Notes: generated from the sequence alone by a model not told the origin. 64,000 nt of DNA from Synechococcus sp. KORDI-52 (GCF_000737595.1 NZ_CP006271.1:1302001-1366000); one strand, 5' to 3'. Positions 27,510 through 36,078 are shown, counted from the stretch's first letter. Translations and numbers: made by a program.

Positions 27510-28127
27510 TCACGCGCGCCGAAGCACCAGGGTCAGGTTGTTGGCGGGCATGGAGACCACGTCGTTCAGCTGGAAGCCAGTGCTTGCGGCCATGGACGTG
27601 ATCGTGTTGACGTCGCGTAGCCCCCACTGGGGGTTCCGGTCTCTGAGGGATCGGTCGAAGGCGGCGTTGCTCACGCTCGTGTGGATGCCATGACGCGTGA
27701 AGGGGCCGTAGATGATCAGCGGGGCTCCGCTGGGCAAGAGCAGAGCTGATTCCTCAAGCACGGCCTCGGTGCAGGGGGCTGGACTGATGTGCAGCAGGTT
27801 GATGCAAACCACAGCATTCAGTGACGTGCGCATGCTCTGGGGCAGGGGCCAGGGTCGCCTCTGAACATCGAGGTAGAGGGCTGCTGGCATGACATGGCTC
27901 AGCCCCTGGTGCTGGATCCAGGCGTTGATGCTGGAGCGATGCTCCGGGTTTGGATCGCTGGCCTGCCAGCGCAGATAGGGAAAGCGCTGCTGAAAGAAGA
28001 CGGCGTGCTCACCACTGCCGCTTGCCAGTTCGAGTACGGCCCCTGAGGCAGGCAACATCTGGTTCAGCAGGTCTCCGATGGGGCCGCGGTTGCGTTCTGT
28101 GGCCGGGAAAAAAAGCCGTTGGTCCAT
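27510..28127 (-). CDS. DUF938 SAM-dependent methyltransferase
   Basis: A 205-residue class I methyltransferase-like protein matching DUF938. Motif I is VLELASGSGEHAVFFQQRFP, and other landmarks are FFPATERNRGPI near the N-terminus, LRWQASDPNP, INLLHISP and LIIYGPFTRHGIHTS. The substrate is unknown. It ends 64 bases before mscS and begins 2 bases after the arsR stop, so it is most likely co-transcribed with arsR. A link to arsenic metabolism is possible but unsupported: it lacks the conserved Cys residues of ArsM. Confidence 0.84.
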   Translation of the reverse strand: MDQRLFFPATERNRGPIGDLLNQMLPASGAVLELASGSGEHAVFFQQRFPYLRWQASDPNPEHRSSINAWIQHQGLSHVMPAALYLDVQRRPWPLPQSMRTSLNAVVCINLLHISPAPCTEAVLEESALLLPSGAPLIIYGPFTRHGIHTSVSNAAFDRSLRDRNPQWGLRDVNTITSMAASTGFQLNDVVSMPANNLTLVLRRA

Positions 28128-28129
28128 CG

Positions 28130-28447
28130 TCAGCTCGGGCAGGGGGCAGCGCTCTGGCTGCAGTGGCGGCGCAGCTCGGCCAGCCAGGCTTCCAGTGCTG
28201 CCAGGGCATCCGGCTGCAGGCGGTAATAGATCCAGCGGCCGCTCTGGCGGTCCGTCAGCAGCCCCGCCTCTCGAAGCACCCTGAGATGAAACGAGAGCTT
28301 CGACTGGGAGAGGTTGAGATCACTGGTGAGGTCACAGACGCATCGTTCGCCCTGCGCCAGTGCATGGATCACGTCGAGGCGGATCGGGTCGGCCAGTGCT
28401 TTGAGCAGTTGCCTCGACTGCTCCACATTGAGGGTGTTCTGGATCAC
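28130..28447 (-). CDS. arsR: ArsR-family repressor
   Basis: A 105-residue winged-helix metalloregulator. The metal-binding box ERCVCDL, at about residue 35, matches the ELCVCDL As(III) site of ArsR; the recognition helix is SQSKLSFHLRVLREAGLL, and the C-terminus carries two more Cys (RRHCSQS and PCPS). The GTG at 28447 gives the normal length; the long open frame upstream runs through the divergent gap gene. It is divergent from gap-arsJ with a palindromic operator candidate between. As(III) binding should release the repressor. Confidence 0.9.
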   Translation of the reverse strand: MIQNTLNVEQSRQLLKALADPIRLDVIHALAQGERCVCDLTSDLNLSQSKLSFHLRVLREAGLLTDRQSGRWIYYRLQPDALAALEAWLAELRRHCSQSAAPCPS

Positions 28448-28474
28448 AAGAGCCGCGCCGCCCGATCTGCTTGG

Positions 28475-28490
28475 ATCAACATAATTTGAT
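28475..28490. promoter_or_regulatory. ArsR operator candidate, ATCAA-N6-TTGAT
   Basis: A perfect inverted repeat ATCAA (28475-28479), six bases CATAAT, TTGAT (28486-28490), in the 60-base space between arsR and gap. This is the half-site and spacing I know for cyanobacterial ArsR targets. It is 17 bases before the gap ATG and 28 before arsR, so one repressor dimer could control both directions. Confidence 0.7.
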
Positions 28491-28507
28491 GGATGGTTGG
28501 GGTCGGC

Positions 28508-29530
28508 ATGCGCATCGGCATCAATGGTTTTGGGCGCATTGGCCGCCTGGTGTTCCGGGCTCTCTGGGGCCGGCCCGGGATCAACCTGGTGCATGTCAAT
28601 GATCCCGCTGGCGACGCTGCAACGGCGGCTCACCTGCTGGAGTTTGATTCTGTGCATGGTCGCTGGGACCGGGGGATTACCAGTCGTGCTGATGAATTCA
28701 GCGTGGAGGGAGCTGCACTCACCTGGTCCAGCGAAAAAGACCCCACTGCTGTGCCCTGGAGTGATCGGGGGGTGGAGATGGTGCTCGAAGCCAGCGGCAC
28801 GATCAAAACGCCGGAGACCCTCAACCCCTATTTCGAGCAGGTGGGTTTGAAGCGCGTGGTGGTGGCCTGTCCTGTGAAGGGTGTGGTTGCTGGCGAGGAC
28901 GCGCTCAACATCGTTTACGGCATCAACCATCACCTCTATGAACCGGTGCGGCACAAGTTGGTGACGGCCGCCTCATGCACCACCAACTGCCTGGCGCCGG
29001 TGGTGAAGGTGGTGCACGAGGGCTTCGGCATCGAACACGGCCTGATCACCACCATTCACGACATCACCAACACCCAGGTGCCGATTGATTCCTTCAAGAG
29101 CGACCTGCGGCGGGCGCGCTCCGGTCTCACCTCATTGATCCCCACCACCACCGGCTCGGCCAAGGCGATCGCGATGATCTTCCCTGAGTTGAAGGGCAAG
29201 CTCAATGGCCATGCCGTCCGTGTTCCTCTGCTGAATGGATCGCTCACCGATGCGGTGTTCGAGCTCAAGCAGAGCGTCACGGTGGAGCAGGTGAATGCTG
29301 CCTTCAAGGCCGCGGCGGAGGGACCGTTGCAGGGAATCCTGGGGTACGAAGAACGTCCGTTGGTGTCCTGCGACTACACCAACGACAACCGCAGCTCGAT
29401 TGTCGATGCCCTCTCGACGATGGTGGTTGATGGCAACCAGCTGAAGGTGTTTGCCTGGTACGACAACGAATGGGGCTACAGCTGCCGCATGGCTGACCTC
29501 ACTTGCCACGTGGTTGCGTTGGAGGCATGA
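28508..29530 (+). CDS. gap: Glyceraldehyde-3-phosphate dehydrogenase, arsenic-operon type
   Basis: A 340-residue GAPDH: NAD-binding [14 protein letters not shown], catalytic Cys in [10 protein letters not shown], catalytic His nearby, and the C-terminal [15 protein letters not shown]. In arsR-gap-arsJ units the enzyme can use arsenate in place of phosphate to form 1-arseno-3-phosphoglycerate, which ArsJ exports. It overlaps arsJ by 4 bases (ATGA), and both sit next to arsR. Thus it is likely a dedicated detoxification paralogue rather than the housekeeping photosynthetic gap2, although it may do ordinary glycolysis as well. The ATG at 28508 is the start with the canonical N-terminus. Confidence 0.88.
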   Translation: MRIGINGFGRIGRLVFRALWGRPGINLVHVNDPAGDAATAAHLLEFDSVHGRWDRGITSRADEFSVEGAALTWSSEKDPTAVPWSDRGVEMVLEASGTIKTPETLNPYFEQVGLKRVVVACPVKGVVAGEDALNIVYGINHHLYEPVRHKLVTAASCTTNCLAPVVKVVHEGFGIEHGLITTIHDITNTQVPIDSFKSDLRRARSGLTSLIPTTTGSAKAIAMIFPELKGKLNGHAVRVPLLNGSLTDAVFELKQSVTVEQVNAAFKAAAEGPLQGILGYEERPLVSCDYTNDNRSSIVDALSTMVVDGNQLKVFAWYDNEWGYSCRMADLTCHVVALEA

Positions 29531-30780
29531 AGCTCTCCCCCCTGCAGCAGTACGGCATCGTCACCGTCAATTACTGGGCCTTCACGCTCACCGATGGAGC
29601 CCTGCGGATGCTGGTGGTGTTCCATTTCCATCAGCTCGGCTACACCACCCTCGAGATCGCGTTCCTGTTTCTCTTTTATGAGTTGTTTGGGGTGCTCACC
29701 AACCTGTACGGCGGTTGGATCGGTGCTCGCTACGGGCTTCGGCTCACCCTCTGGGTGGGGACGTTGCTGCAGATTCTTGCGTTGTTGATGCTGATGCCCG
29801 TCGCCGCCAGTTGGCCGAAACTGTTGAGCGTGATCTATGTGATGACTGCTCAGGCCATCAGTGGCATCGCCAAAGATCTCAACAAGATGAGCGCCAAGAG
29901 CGCCATCAAGACGGTGGTTTCGGAAACTCCGGAGGATCAGCAGCAGGGGCAGCAGCAGCTGTTCAAGTGGGTGGCGATCCTCACGGGATCCAAGAACGCC
30001 CTCAAGGGTGTGGGTTTCTTTCTCGGTGGGGTACTGCTCACCGCCTTTGGCTTCAATGCTGCCGTGGGCTGGATGGCGGCAGGCCTCGCCCTGGCCTTCC
30101 TGCTCACGCTGGTGCTGCCTGGGGAGATCGGAAAGATGAAGTCCAAGCCGGCCTTTTCGGCGCTGTTTTCCAAATCTCAGGGCATCAATGTGTTGTCCCT
30201 GGCGCGCTTCTTTCTTTTTGGTGCCCGGGATGTTTGGTTCGTGGTGGCCTTGCCCGTGTTCCTTGAGGCCTCCCTGGGCTGGAGCTTTGGGGACATCGGT
30301 GGCTTCCTCGGTCTCTGGGTGATTGGCTACGGCATCGTCCAGGGATCAGCGCCGGGTCTGAGACGGCTCTGGGGGCAAACCACATCCCCGGGTGTGTCTG
30401 CTGTGCAGTTCTGGAGTGCCCTGCTCACTGCCATACCTGCCCTGATTGCGGTGGCGCTGTGGCACCAGGTGGATGTGGCAGTCGCCATCACCGCAGGCCT
30501 TGCTGCTTTCGGCGTGGTGTTCGCGATGAATTCGTCGATTCACTCCTACATGGTGCTGGCGTACACCGATGCGGAGAACGTCAGCCTGAAAGTGGGGTTC
30601 TATTACATGGCCAATGCCGCCGGACGGTTGGTGGGCACGTTGCTCTCGGGGGCGGTATTCATGCTCGGCAGAACCGAAGCCGCGGGCATGCAGGCCTGTC
30701 TCTGGGCTTCATCCCTGCTGGTGTTGTTGTCTTGGCTCAGCAGCCTCAGACTGCCGGCTGTGCGACATGTCCCTGGATGA
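29527..30780 (+). CDS. arsJ: Organoarsenical efflux permease ArsJ (MFS)
   Basis: A 417-residue major facilitator superfamily protein with about 11-12 hydrophobic segments. Identity is based on its context and on conserved sequence such as [20 protein letters not shown] at the N-terminus and the loop [17 protein letters not shown] between the N-terminal helices, which is distinctive for ArsJ. It exports 1-arseno-3-phosphoglycerate, which then hydrolyses outside the cell. The ATG overlaps the gap stop by 4 bases. The downstream nuclease gene overlaps its stop by 4 bases. Confidence 0.88.
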   Translation: MKLSPLQQYGIVTVNYWAFTLTDGALRMLVVFHFHQLGYTTLEIAFLFLFYELFGVLTNLYGGWIGARYGLRLTLWVGTLLQILALLMLMPVAASWPKLLSVIYVMTAQAISGIAKDLNKMSAKSAIKTVVSETPEDQQQGQQQLFKWVAILTGSKNALKGVGFFLGGVLLTAFGFNAAVGWMAAGLALAFLLTLVLPGEIGKMKSKPAFSALFSKSQGINVLSLARFFLFGARDVWFVVALPVFLEASLGWSFGDIGGFLGLWVIGYGIVQGSAPGLRRLWGQTTSPGVSAVQFWSALLTAIPALIAVALWHQVDVAVAITAGLAAFGVVFAMNSSIHSYMVLAYTDAENVSLKVGFYYMANAAGRLVGTLLSGAVFMLGRTEAAGMQACLWASSLLVLLSWLSSLRLPAVRHVPG

Positions 30781-31274
30781 AGAGAATTGCTGCGGCGCTG
30801 TTGATGGCCCTGGCCCTGCCGTTCTCCAGTCGTGCCGAACTGCAGTCGGTTCGGGTGCTGAGCATCAGCAACGCGCAGCAGCTGCTGGTGGAGCTGGAAG
30901 GTCAGGGCAGAGCGGTTCGGCTGGCTTGCCTCCAGGCACCGCGACGCAGTCAGACGCCATGGTCAACGCAGGCATCAGGGGCGGTCCATGCGTTGGTGAA
31001 GGTGGGAGACCCGGCGTTGTTTGAGCTTCGCTCCCGCGATGTGTATGGACGCCTGGTGGGACGCCTCCTGATCGACGGAGAGGATCTCGGGGCTGCCTTG
31101 ATTCGGCAGGGCGCGGTTGTTGCCTGGGATGGCTTCCTTGGACGTTGCGACGATCTCGACTATTCCACCCTGGAGCGGGAGGCCGCATCCGGGGGGCGCG
31201 GGGTCTGGTCAGCGCAACCGCCGTTCGAGCGTCCCTGGGATGTGATGGAACGCGAAGGCGATGGTGAACCCTGA
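30777..31274 (+). CDS. Secreted thermonuclease-like protein, catalytic Glu absent
   Basis: A 165-residue protein with a signal peptide ([20 protein letters not shown]) and a staphylococcal-nuclease fold: VRVLSISNAQQLLVEL, AVRLACLQAPRRSQTPW, RDVYGRLVGRLLIDGEDLGAALIRQGAVV. The Arg after YG (SNase Arg87 equivalent) and first Arg (Arg35 equivalent) are present, but the usual D-A-P-E is A-P-R, so the general base Glu43 is replaced by Arg. It may be a degenerate or binding-only protein. The gene overlaps arsJ by 4 bases, but no functional link to arsenic is obvious. Confidence 0.78.
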   Translation: MKRIAAALLMALALPFSSRAELQSVRVLSISNAQQLLVELEGQGRAVRLACLQAPRRSQTPWSTQASGAVHALVKVGDPALFELRSRDVYGRLVGRLLIDGEDLGAALIRQGAVVAWDGFLGRCDDLDYSTLEREAASGGRGVWSAQPPFERPWDVMEREGDGEP

Positions 31275-31339
31275 ATTTCTGCTGAATATCGTCGTGTTGG
31301 TAGGCATTCAGACACCCGAAAACCGGGATTGTCTGCTGA

Positions 31340-31585
31340 ATGGTTTTATTCGCTCCTGATCTGATGCGTGATGAGCCTGGCAGTCCCGATTGTCGTTTGG
31401 TGATCGACGCCAAGCAATCCCTGGAGGATGTGCTGCGTTTGATCGCAGATCTGCCCCATACCGATCACATGCGGCGGCAGCTGCTGTCGGTGTACAACCA
31501 GCTGGAGGGCATGCATGATCTGAAACGCAGTGGTGGTGCCAATGTGTCGTTTCGTTCGGCCGATTGGAGTTCCTCGGCGAAGTGA
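31340..31585 (+). CDS. Conserved hypothetical small protein
   Basis: An 81-residue soluble protein (MVLFAPDLMRDEPG...), with a helical centre (SLEDVLRLIADLPHTDHMRRQLLSVYNQLEGM). There is no signal peptide or cysteine. The pattern of conserved-looking helices suggests a real small cyanobacterial gene. It stands 65 bases after the nuclease gene and shows no operon overlap. Confidence 0.55.
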   Translation: MVLFAPDLMRDEPGSPDCRLVIDAKQSLEDVLRLIADLPHTDHMRRQLLSVYNQLEGMHDLKRSGGANVSFRSADWSSSAK

Positions 31586-31635
31586 TGCGGCTCGCACCGA
31601 TAGGGTCGGATGTCGCCTGTTCGCTGTTCTGAGTG

Positions 31636-31746
31636 ATGTTTGAAAACGACCGACGTCCCGCCTGGTTGAACTGGGTGTTTCTAGGAATGTTTCTGTGGTC
31701 GTCGTGGCAGCTCTTTGGCTTCTGGTCTCAGAGGCTCAGCGGTTGA
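31636..31746 (+). CDS. Putative 36-residue single-span membrane protein
   Basis: An ATG ORF too short for usual calling: MFENDRRPAWLNWVFLGMFL followed by WSSWQLFGFWSQRLSG. A charged N-terminus is followed by one Trp- and Phe-rich hydrophobic segment. Small single-span proteins of this kind are frequent in picocyanobacteria. It lies 50 bases after the gene at 31340. Whether it is translated is unknown. Confidence 0.35.
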   Translation: MFENDRRPAWLNWVFLGMFLWSSWQLFGFWSQRLSG

Positions 31747-31776
31747 GCCGCTGCAAGGTTGATTGACGGGGGTGTC

Positions 31777-32013
31777 TTAAAACAGCGTGCTGGTCAGACG
31801 CAGAGTTCCCCACAGGTCAAAAACGCAAAAAATCAGGCCGATCACAATGATGTCCCAGGCTTTGTGACGCAGGGCCCAGGGCGCCAGAAACAGTTCTGCG
31901 ACTCCGTGGAGTGCTGTGCCAACCGCGATGTGCTCGAGCACCAGCAGACCATGGGCCAGCAGGAACAGCGCACTGGCGATGCATCGCATTAGCACTTGCC
32001 AGGAACCGAGCAA
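31777..32013 (-). CDS. Small membrane protein
   Basis: A 78-residue protein with two or three hydrophobic segments (about residues 8-30, 30-45 and 51-70: DIIVIGLIFCVFDLWGTL). No family is recognised. The ORF has no competitor in this stretch and the composition is that of a bona fide membrane protein. It is convergent with the 36-residue ORF. Confidence 0.5.
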   Translation of the reverse strand: MLGSWQVLMRCIASALFLLAHGLLVLEHIAVGTALHGVAELFLAPWALRHKAWDIIVIGLIFCVFDLWGTLRLTSTLF

Positions 32014-32292
32014 ACCTGCAGGACGGGATGGTTCGACACCCTAGGGCGTGTTGACGTCTTGACTCAAGTCCGCAGCATGTGTGAGTCAATGCTTTCAGGG
32101 AATGTCTTGATGGTTGAGTCAAAACTTCTGATCGCTAAGTTGCAGGTCTTGTTCCGTTCAGTTCTCTGATGCAACTTCAAAGCTGGAAAGCTGGATTGGC
32201 AGGCAACTCAGGAAGCGCAAAGAGTTGCTTTATAACCTCGGTGCGATTTCGTCCTATGCATCGATGCTCACATTTTTTTGGTAGGCATCGAC
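32014..32292. other. Stretch without a recognised gene
   Basis: Nothing beyond short, uninformative ORFs was found. Base composition falls here compared with the flanks. The following 32.3-32.9 kb holds a broken small gene and a doubtful ORF. Confidence 0.35.
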
Positions 32293-32480
32293 ATGTGGCT
32301 CACCAAAGAGGATCCCAAACATACCCTGGTGATGTATGCGGCTTTGAAGTTTTTTACGATAGTGGTGATGGCTCCCTATAAATGGGGCAAAAATGGATGC
32401 GCATTAAAACATCGGTTGGCATGCGGGTGTTCGGTATGTCGCTGGTGATTTATTTGTACTGTTGGATTGTGTATCGATGA
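32293..32480 (+). pseudogene. Small two-span membrane protein, apparently frameshifted
   Basis: ATG at 32293 opens MWLTKEDPKHTLVMYAALKF and a first membrane segment FFTIVVMAP, then the frame drifts into a Cys-rich tail and stops at 32448. The neighbouring frame contains MRIKTSVGMRVFGMSLVIYL followed by YCWIVYR and a stop at 32480. One extra A in the A5 run at 32389-32393 would join them as ...YKWGKK-WMRIKTS..., a 62-residue two-span protein. This may be a real mutation, a sequencing error or slippage at the A-run. Confidence 0.4.
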
Positions 32481-32496
32481 AATGTCTTGATCTCAT

Positions 32497-32856
32497 TTGA
32501 TATGTTTGCGCTGCTTTGATTCTAATATCTTGAACTCTCTGTTGGTTGTCTCAGGAAAGCTGGGGGAAGCTCTCATTCATTTCCCAGAGTTGTTCGGCTG
32601 GTACATCGTTGACTTGGCATTGATTAAGGCCCATTTGCGTGAACAGCGGAATCCATGGATTTGGTGCCCCCGCTGCCCGCCGCGCGTCGCGTCTTGTCTT
32701 GATGGGACTTGTCTGCGGTTTGATTGCTCCTTGCATGGCTGGATTGGCCCTGAGCCAGAAGCTTCATCGCTGGCCCGTGGGCGAGGCGAATTTCAGGATC
32801 TGGTGAACCACGGGATCATCGAGGGGCGATCGATCGGGACGGCCCCTCTGGGATGA
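32497..32856 (+). other. Doubtful ORF, possibly a decayed gene
   Basis: A 119-codon ORF with unconvincing composition. Its C-terminal part (EFQDLVNHGIIEGRSIGTAP) looks protein-like, while a different frame just upstream at 32702 reads MGLVCGLIAPCMAGLALSQK, a plausible signal peptide that then runs into a stop. The mixture suggests a small secreted gene broken by frameshifts. No family is recognised. Confidence 0.25.
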
Positions 32857-32906
32857 CATGAAAGGGAACAAGCTCCAGGGTTGTGGTGCTGTTGTGATCT
32901 AATCGC

Positions 32907-33821
32907 TTAATCCTTGTAGGGATAGTTGTTGGGAACAAAGAACTGTTCGTTAAAGGGAGGGCGCTTGTAGCTGCCCTGCTTGGGGCGTTTTGGCATTTTG
33001 ATCGGTGGTGGTGTCATGTCTTCATAGGGCACTTTGCTGAGGATATGGCGCAGGCAATTCAGACGAGCACGACGTTTGTCGTTGGCTTCCACCGTGAACC
33101 ATGGAGCTTCTGGGATGTGCGTTTTAGAAAACATGGTGTCTTTCGCCTTTGAGTACTCCACCCAGCGATTGCGTGACTCGATGTCCATCGGACTCATCTT
33201 CCAGCGTCGCTCTTCGTTATCAATCCGTTCCTGAAAACGCTTTTCCTGTTCGTCATCATTGATTGAGAACCAGTATTTCAGCAGCAGAATTCCGTCCTGC
33301 ACCAGCATTTGTTCAAACTGCGGGCAGGACACATAGAACTGCTCCACCTGTTCGGGAGTGGCGAAGCCCATCACCTTTTCCACCCCGGCCCTGTTGTACC
33401 AGCTCCGATCGAAGACAACGATTTCTCCAGCACTGGGGAAATGCTCCACATAGCGTTGGAAATACCACTGGCTTTTCTGATGCTCTGATGGCGTGCCGAG
33501 GGCAACCACCCGACAGCCCCTTGGGTTCAACGGTTCCGTCAGCCGTTTGATCGATCCTCCTTTGCCTGCGGCATCCCGGCCTTCAAACAGGACGATCATG
33601 CGAAAGCCCGTCGCTTTCACCCAGTACTGCATCTTGACCAGTTCCGTCTGGAGTTTGGCCAACTCCTTTTCGTAGACCTGTTTGTTCAGTCGTTTGTGTT
33701 TGTTGGAAAAACCCTCCTGCAGTTCCAGCATGAGCTCCTGCGGACGATCGAGATCTCCATCGCTGTAGTGATCGATGGCCTCAAGAACAGCCGTGACGTC
33801 GTGGTCGCTTGATTGGCTCAT
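32907..33821 (-). CDS. ppk2: Polyphosphate kinase 2
   Basis: A 304-residue PPK2-family enzyme that transfers phosphate between polyphosphate and nucleotides. The Walker A is FEGRDAAGKGGSIKRL, Walker B is IVVFDRSWYNRAG, and the lid contains RRWKMSPMDIESRNRW. A single PPK2 domain with an N-terminal helical extension (about 60 residues) is typical of the bacterial class I enzymes. It may serve phosphate storage or nucleotide regeneration. It is 68 bases downstream of the sensor kinase, with a hairpin between them, so co-transcription is uncertain. Confidence 0.93.
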   Translation of the reverse strand: MSQSSDHDVTAVLEAIDHYSDGDLDRPQELMLELQEGFSNKHKRLNKQVYEKELAKLQTELVKMQYWVKATGFRMIVLFEGRDAAGKGGSIKRLTEPLNPRGCRVVALGTPSEHQKSQWYFQRYVEHFPSAGEIVVFDRSWYNRAGVEKVMGFATPEQVEQFYVSCPQFEQMLVQDGILLLKYWFSINDDEQEKRFQERIDNEERRWKMSPMDIESRNRWVEYSKAKDTMFSKTHIPEAPWFTVEANDKRRARLNCLRHILSKVPYEDMTPPPIKMPKRPKQGSYKRPPFNEQFFVPNNYPYKD

Positions 33822-33850
33822 GCTGCCGATGAATCTGTTCTTCTGTTTTG

Positions 33851-33869
33851 CCAGAGATGCAATCTCTGG
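33851..33869. repeat. Perfect inverted repeat between kinase and ppk2
   Basis: CCAGAGAT (33851-33858), loop GCA, ATCTCTGG (33862-33869). It lies in the 68-base gap upstream of ppk2. No T-tract follows on either strand, so it may be an mRNA hairpin or a protein-binding site rather than a terminator. Confidence 0.5.
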
Positions 33870-33889
33870 GCATGGTCTGGACCTGTTTT

Positions 33890-35215
33890 TTACGGAATTT
33901 CGGGCTGTTTTGTCTCTTGAGACGGGAGGGTGATGATCACGGCAAAGCGTCCTGGATCACCGTTCCCCTGCCGGAAACCGATCCTCCCGGCGTGGGTGCG
34001 GACCACATGGTTCACGATGGCCAGCCCCAGACCGCAATGGCCTTGGCGGCCTCGTGCTGAATCGAGGCGTTGAAACGGTTGTAGGGCACGTTCCCATGCG
34101 CTGGCGGGGATCCCTTGACCCTGATCCCAGACCTCAATCGTCACCTCCGCTCCTGTGCGGCGCAGCCGAACAACAACCGGTGCTGTGCCATGGCTGAAGG
34201 CATTGTCGACCAGGTTGCTGACGGCGCGGCCCAAGGCCACCGGTCGAATCCGCAAATGTACCGACGTGAGTTGCAGTTGCAGCTGCTCCTTGGGCTGCCC
34301 TGCCACGGTTTCGGCCAGCCACTGATCCAGTGGACAGTCCACGCACGCTTCCCGGTCACCGCCTCCGGCGTACATCAGAAACTGGCCCGTGATGCGCTCG
34401 AGTGCATCAAGATCGCTTTGGCAGTGCGCACGTTCCTCGGACTTCAGCTCCGGCATGGACAAGCGGAACTGCAGCCGCGTCAGGGGTGCCCGTAGATCGT
34501 GGGCGATTCCAGCCAGCATCGTGGCGCGTTCCCGTTCGCCGTCAGCGAGCCGTCGCACCATGGCGTTGAAGCGTCGCGAGATGCGTCGGACCTCAGGAGC
34601 TCCTTGTTCAGCGACAGGATCGCGGTTGATGTCTTCGCCCACACGGGAGACCGCGTCTTCAAGCTTGCGAAGTGGACGGGCGACATCGAGCAGCAGATAC
34701 AGCACTCCGGTCATCACCACCGCGCTCACCAGAGCGAGCAGCAGGAGCATCGGTTGCGGTGGCCAGGCGCGTGCCATCGGCAGAGGAGTGCGCAGCCAGA
34801 CCGGTTCCAGTGGAGAAAAGAGCTCAATCCAAACCTCCGGCGTGCCGGTTCTGCTGGGTGCCGGCCGGAGCTCAGGGCATTGCATCAAGCGAGAGCAGAG
34901 CACCTGCTGGAGGTCCTGGCGACGCTGGGCTGATGCCTGCGTTTCTCGACTTGGCCCCGCTGGTTGATCACCGACCCGGAGCTCCAGACCGGTGAGCTCG
35001 CTGATCAGGGCGGGGGGATAGCGCTCCAGGGTCAATTCGGTGAGTCGCACGTTCAACGCCAGATCGCGTCCCAACTGCTGCGTTTGAATCCGTTCCAGTT
35101 GTCGGCCGAACAGCACCTGAAGCAGCAGCAGGGCCAGCATCCAGCTGGCCAGCAGGGCCGTACCCCAGGCACCGAAACGAGCCAGCCCCCGTGTCAGCCC
35201 CCGTTGTCCTGGCAT
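33890..35215 (-). CDS. EnvZ-like sensor histidine kinase
   Basis: A 441-residue membrane kinase: first membrane segment at about residues 13-35, a periplasmic domain of about 110 residues, a second segment (MLLLLALVSAVVMTGVLYLL), HAMP, the phosphoacceptor H-box MLAGIAHDLRAPLTRLQF (His near residue 236), N-box NLVDNAFSHG, and G-boxes DQGQGIP and GHCGLGLAIVNHVV. Complete. The H-box and the segment EVRRISRRFNAMVRRLADG resemble proteobacterial EnvZ. The ATG at 35215 follows the regulator stop after one base. The pair is one transcription unit. Confidence 0.88.
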   Translation of the reverse strand: MPGQRGLTRGLARFGAWGTALLASWMLALLLLQVLFGRQLERIQTQQLGRDLALNVRLTELTLERYPPALISELTGLELRVGDQPAGPSRETQASAQRRQDLQQVLCSRLMQCPELRPAPSRTGTPEVWIELFSPLEPVWLRTPLPMARAWPPQPMLLLLALVSAVVMTGVLYLLLDVARPLRKLEDAVSRVGEDINRDPVAEQGAPEVRRISRRFNAMVRRLADGERERATMLAGIAHDLRAPLTRLQFRLSMPELKSEERAHCQSDLDALERITGQFLMYAGGGDREACVDCPLDQWLAETVAGQPKEQLQLQLTSVHLRIRPVALGRAVSNLVDNAFSHGTAPVVVRLRRTGAEVTIEVWDQGQGIPASAWERALQPFQRLDSARGRQGHCGLGLAIVNHVVRTHAGRIGFRQGNGDPGRFAVIITLPSQETKQPEIP

Positions 35216-35216
35216 C

Positions 35217-35948
35217 TCAGCGGGATCTTGGCGTGCCGTCAGGCACGAATACATAGCCATAGCCCCAAACCGTCTGCAGGTAGCGAGGGCGGGTTGGATC
35301 CGGCTCCACAAGCTTGCGCACCCGCGACACCTGAACGTCCATGCTGCGGCTGTCGGTGTCGCTGCCGGGCCCTCGGGCCAGTTCGATCAGTCGCTCCCGC
35401 GACAGTGGGCGATGCGGATGGCAAACAAAGGCGGCCAGAAGACTGAACTCACCACTGGTGATCACCACCGGCTGGTTGTTCTGCAGCAGAGTGCGGGCGG
35501 AAAGGTCGAGCTGGTTGTCGCCAAAACGGACGCATTCCCCTCCTTCCACAGGGGTTCCCGCAGGCATGGCGTTGCGCCGCCTGAGCACGGCTTCGATCCG
35601 GGCCGTGAGTTCCCGGGGCAGGAACGGTTTGGCGAGGTAGTCATCAGCTCCCTGTTCGAGCCCGATGATCCGATCAACGCCATCGGCGCGTGCCGTGAGC
35701 ATGACAACGGGCAGATCATCCCCGGCATCCCGCAGCCTCCGCAACGCCGTCAAACCATCATCGCCCGGCAGCATCAGATCAAGAACCACCAGGTCTGGGC
35801 GTTGGCACTCCAGACGTGCCTCGAATTGCTTCACATCGCAGAGACTGCGCACCTCGTAGCCCTGGTCGATCAGGTAGGTGCCGACCATCTTTCTCAGCTC
35901 TGGGTCGTCATCCACCACCCAGATCATGGTGTTCTTGGCCATGGCCAT
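35217..35948 (-). CDS. OmpR-like response regulator
   Basis: A 243-residue winged-helix regulator. The receiver has the acidic pair VVDDDPELRKM, the phosphoacceptor Asp in VVLDLMLPGDDG and the Lys in DDYLAKPFLPREL. The C-terminal domain includes SGEFSLLAAFVCHPHRPLSR, SMDVQVSRVRKLVE and TVWGYGYVFVPDG, close to E. coli OmpR throughout and unlike the native cyanobacterial RpaA/RpaB. It is encoded with an EnvZ-like kinase 1 base downstream. Likely a transferred osmotic or envelope-stress system. Start ATG at 35948 or 35942. Confidence 0.9.
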   Translation of the reverse strand: MAMAKNTMIWVVDDDPELRKMVGTYLIDQGYEVRSLCDVKQFEARLECQRPDLVVLDLMLPGDDGLTALRRLRDAGDDLPVVMLTARADGVDRIIGLEQGADDYLAKPFLPRELTARIEAVLRRRNAMPAGTPVEGGECVRFGDNQLDLSARTLLQNNQPVVITSGEFSLLAAFVCHPHRPLSRERLIELARGPGSDTDSRSMDVQVSRVRKLVEPDPTRPRYLQTVWGYGYVFVPDGTPRSR

Positions 35949-36078
35949 CAGCGGTTGGGCTGATGGTATGCAGTGGCCTGGTCTCTGTCTCTCCCCGGTA
36001 TGACCCAGTCACAGCTGAACAGACGTCGGTCACCCATCAGTCATCGTCAGAGTTGATCTGGCTCCATAGGCTGGAGTC

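Noticed and set aside
28508-29530. Calling this GAPDH the photosynthetic gap2
   Set aside because: Its overlap with arsJ and position beside arsR point to the arsenate pathway; the main gap2 is expected elsewhere.
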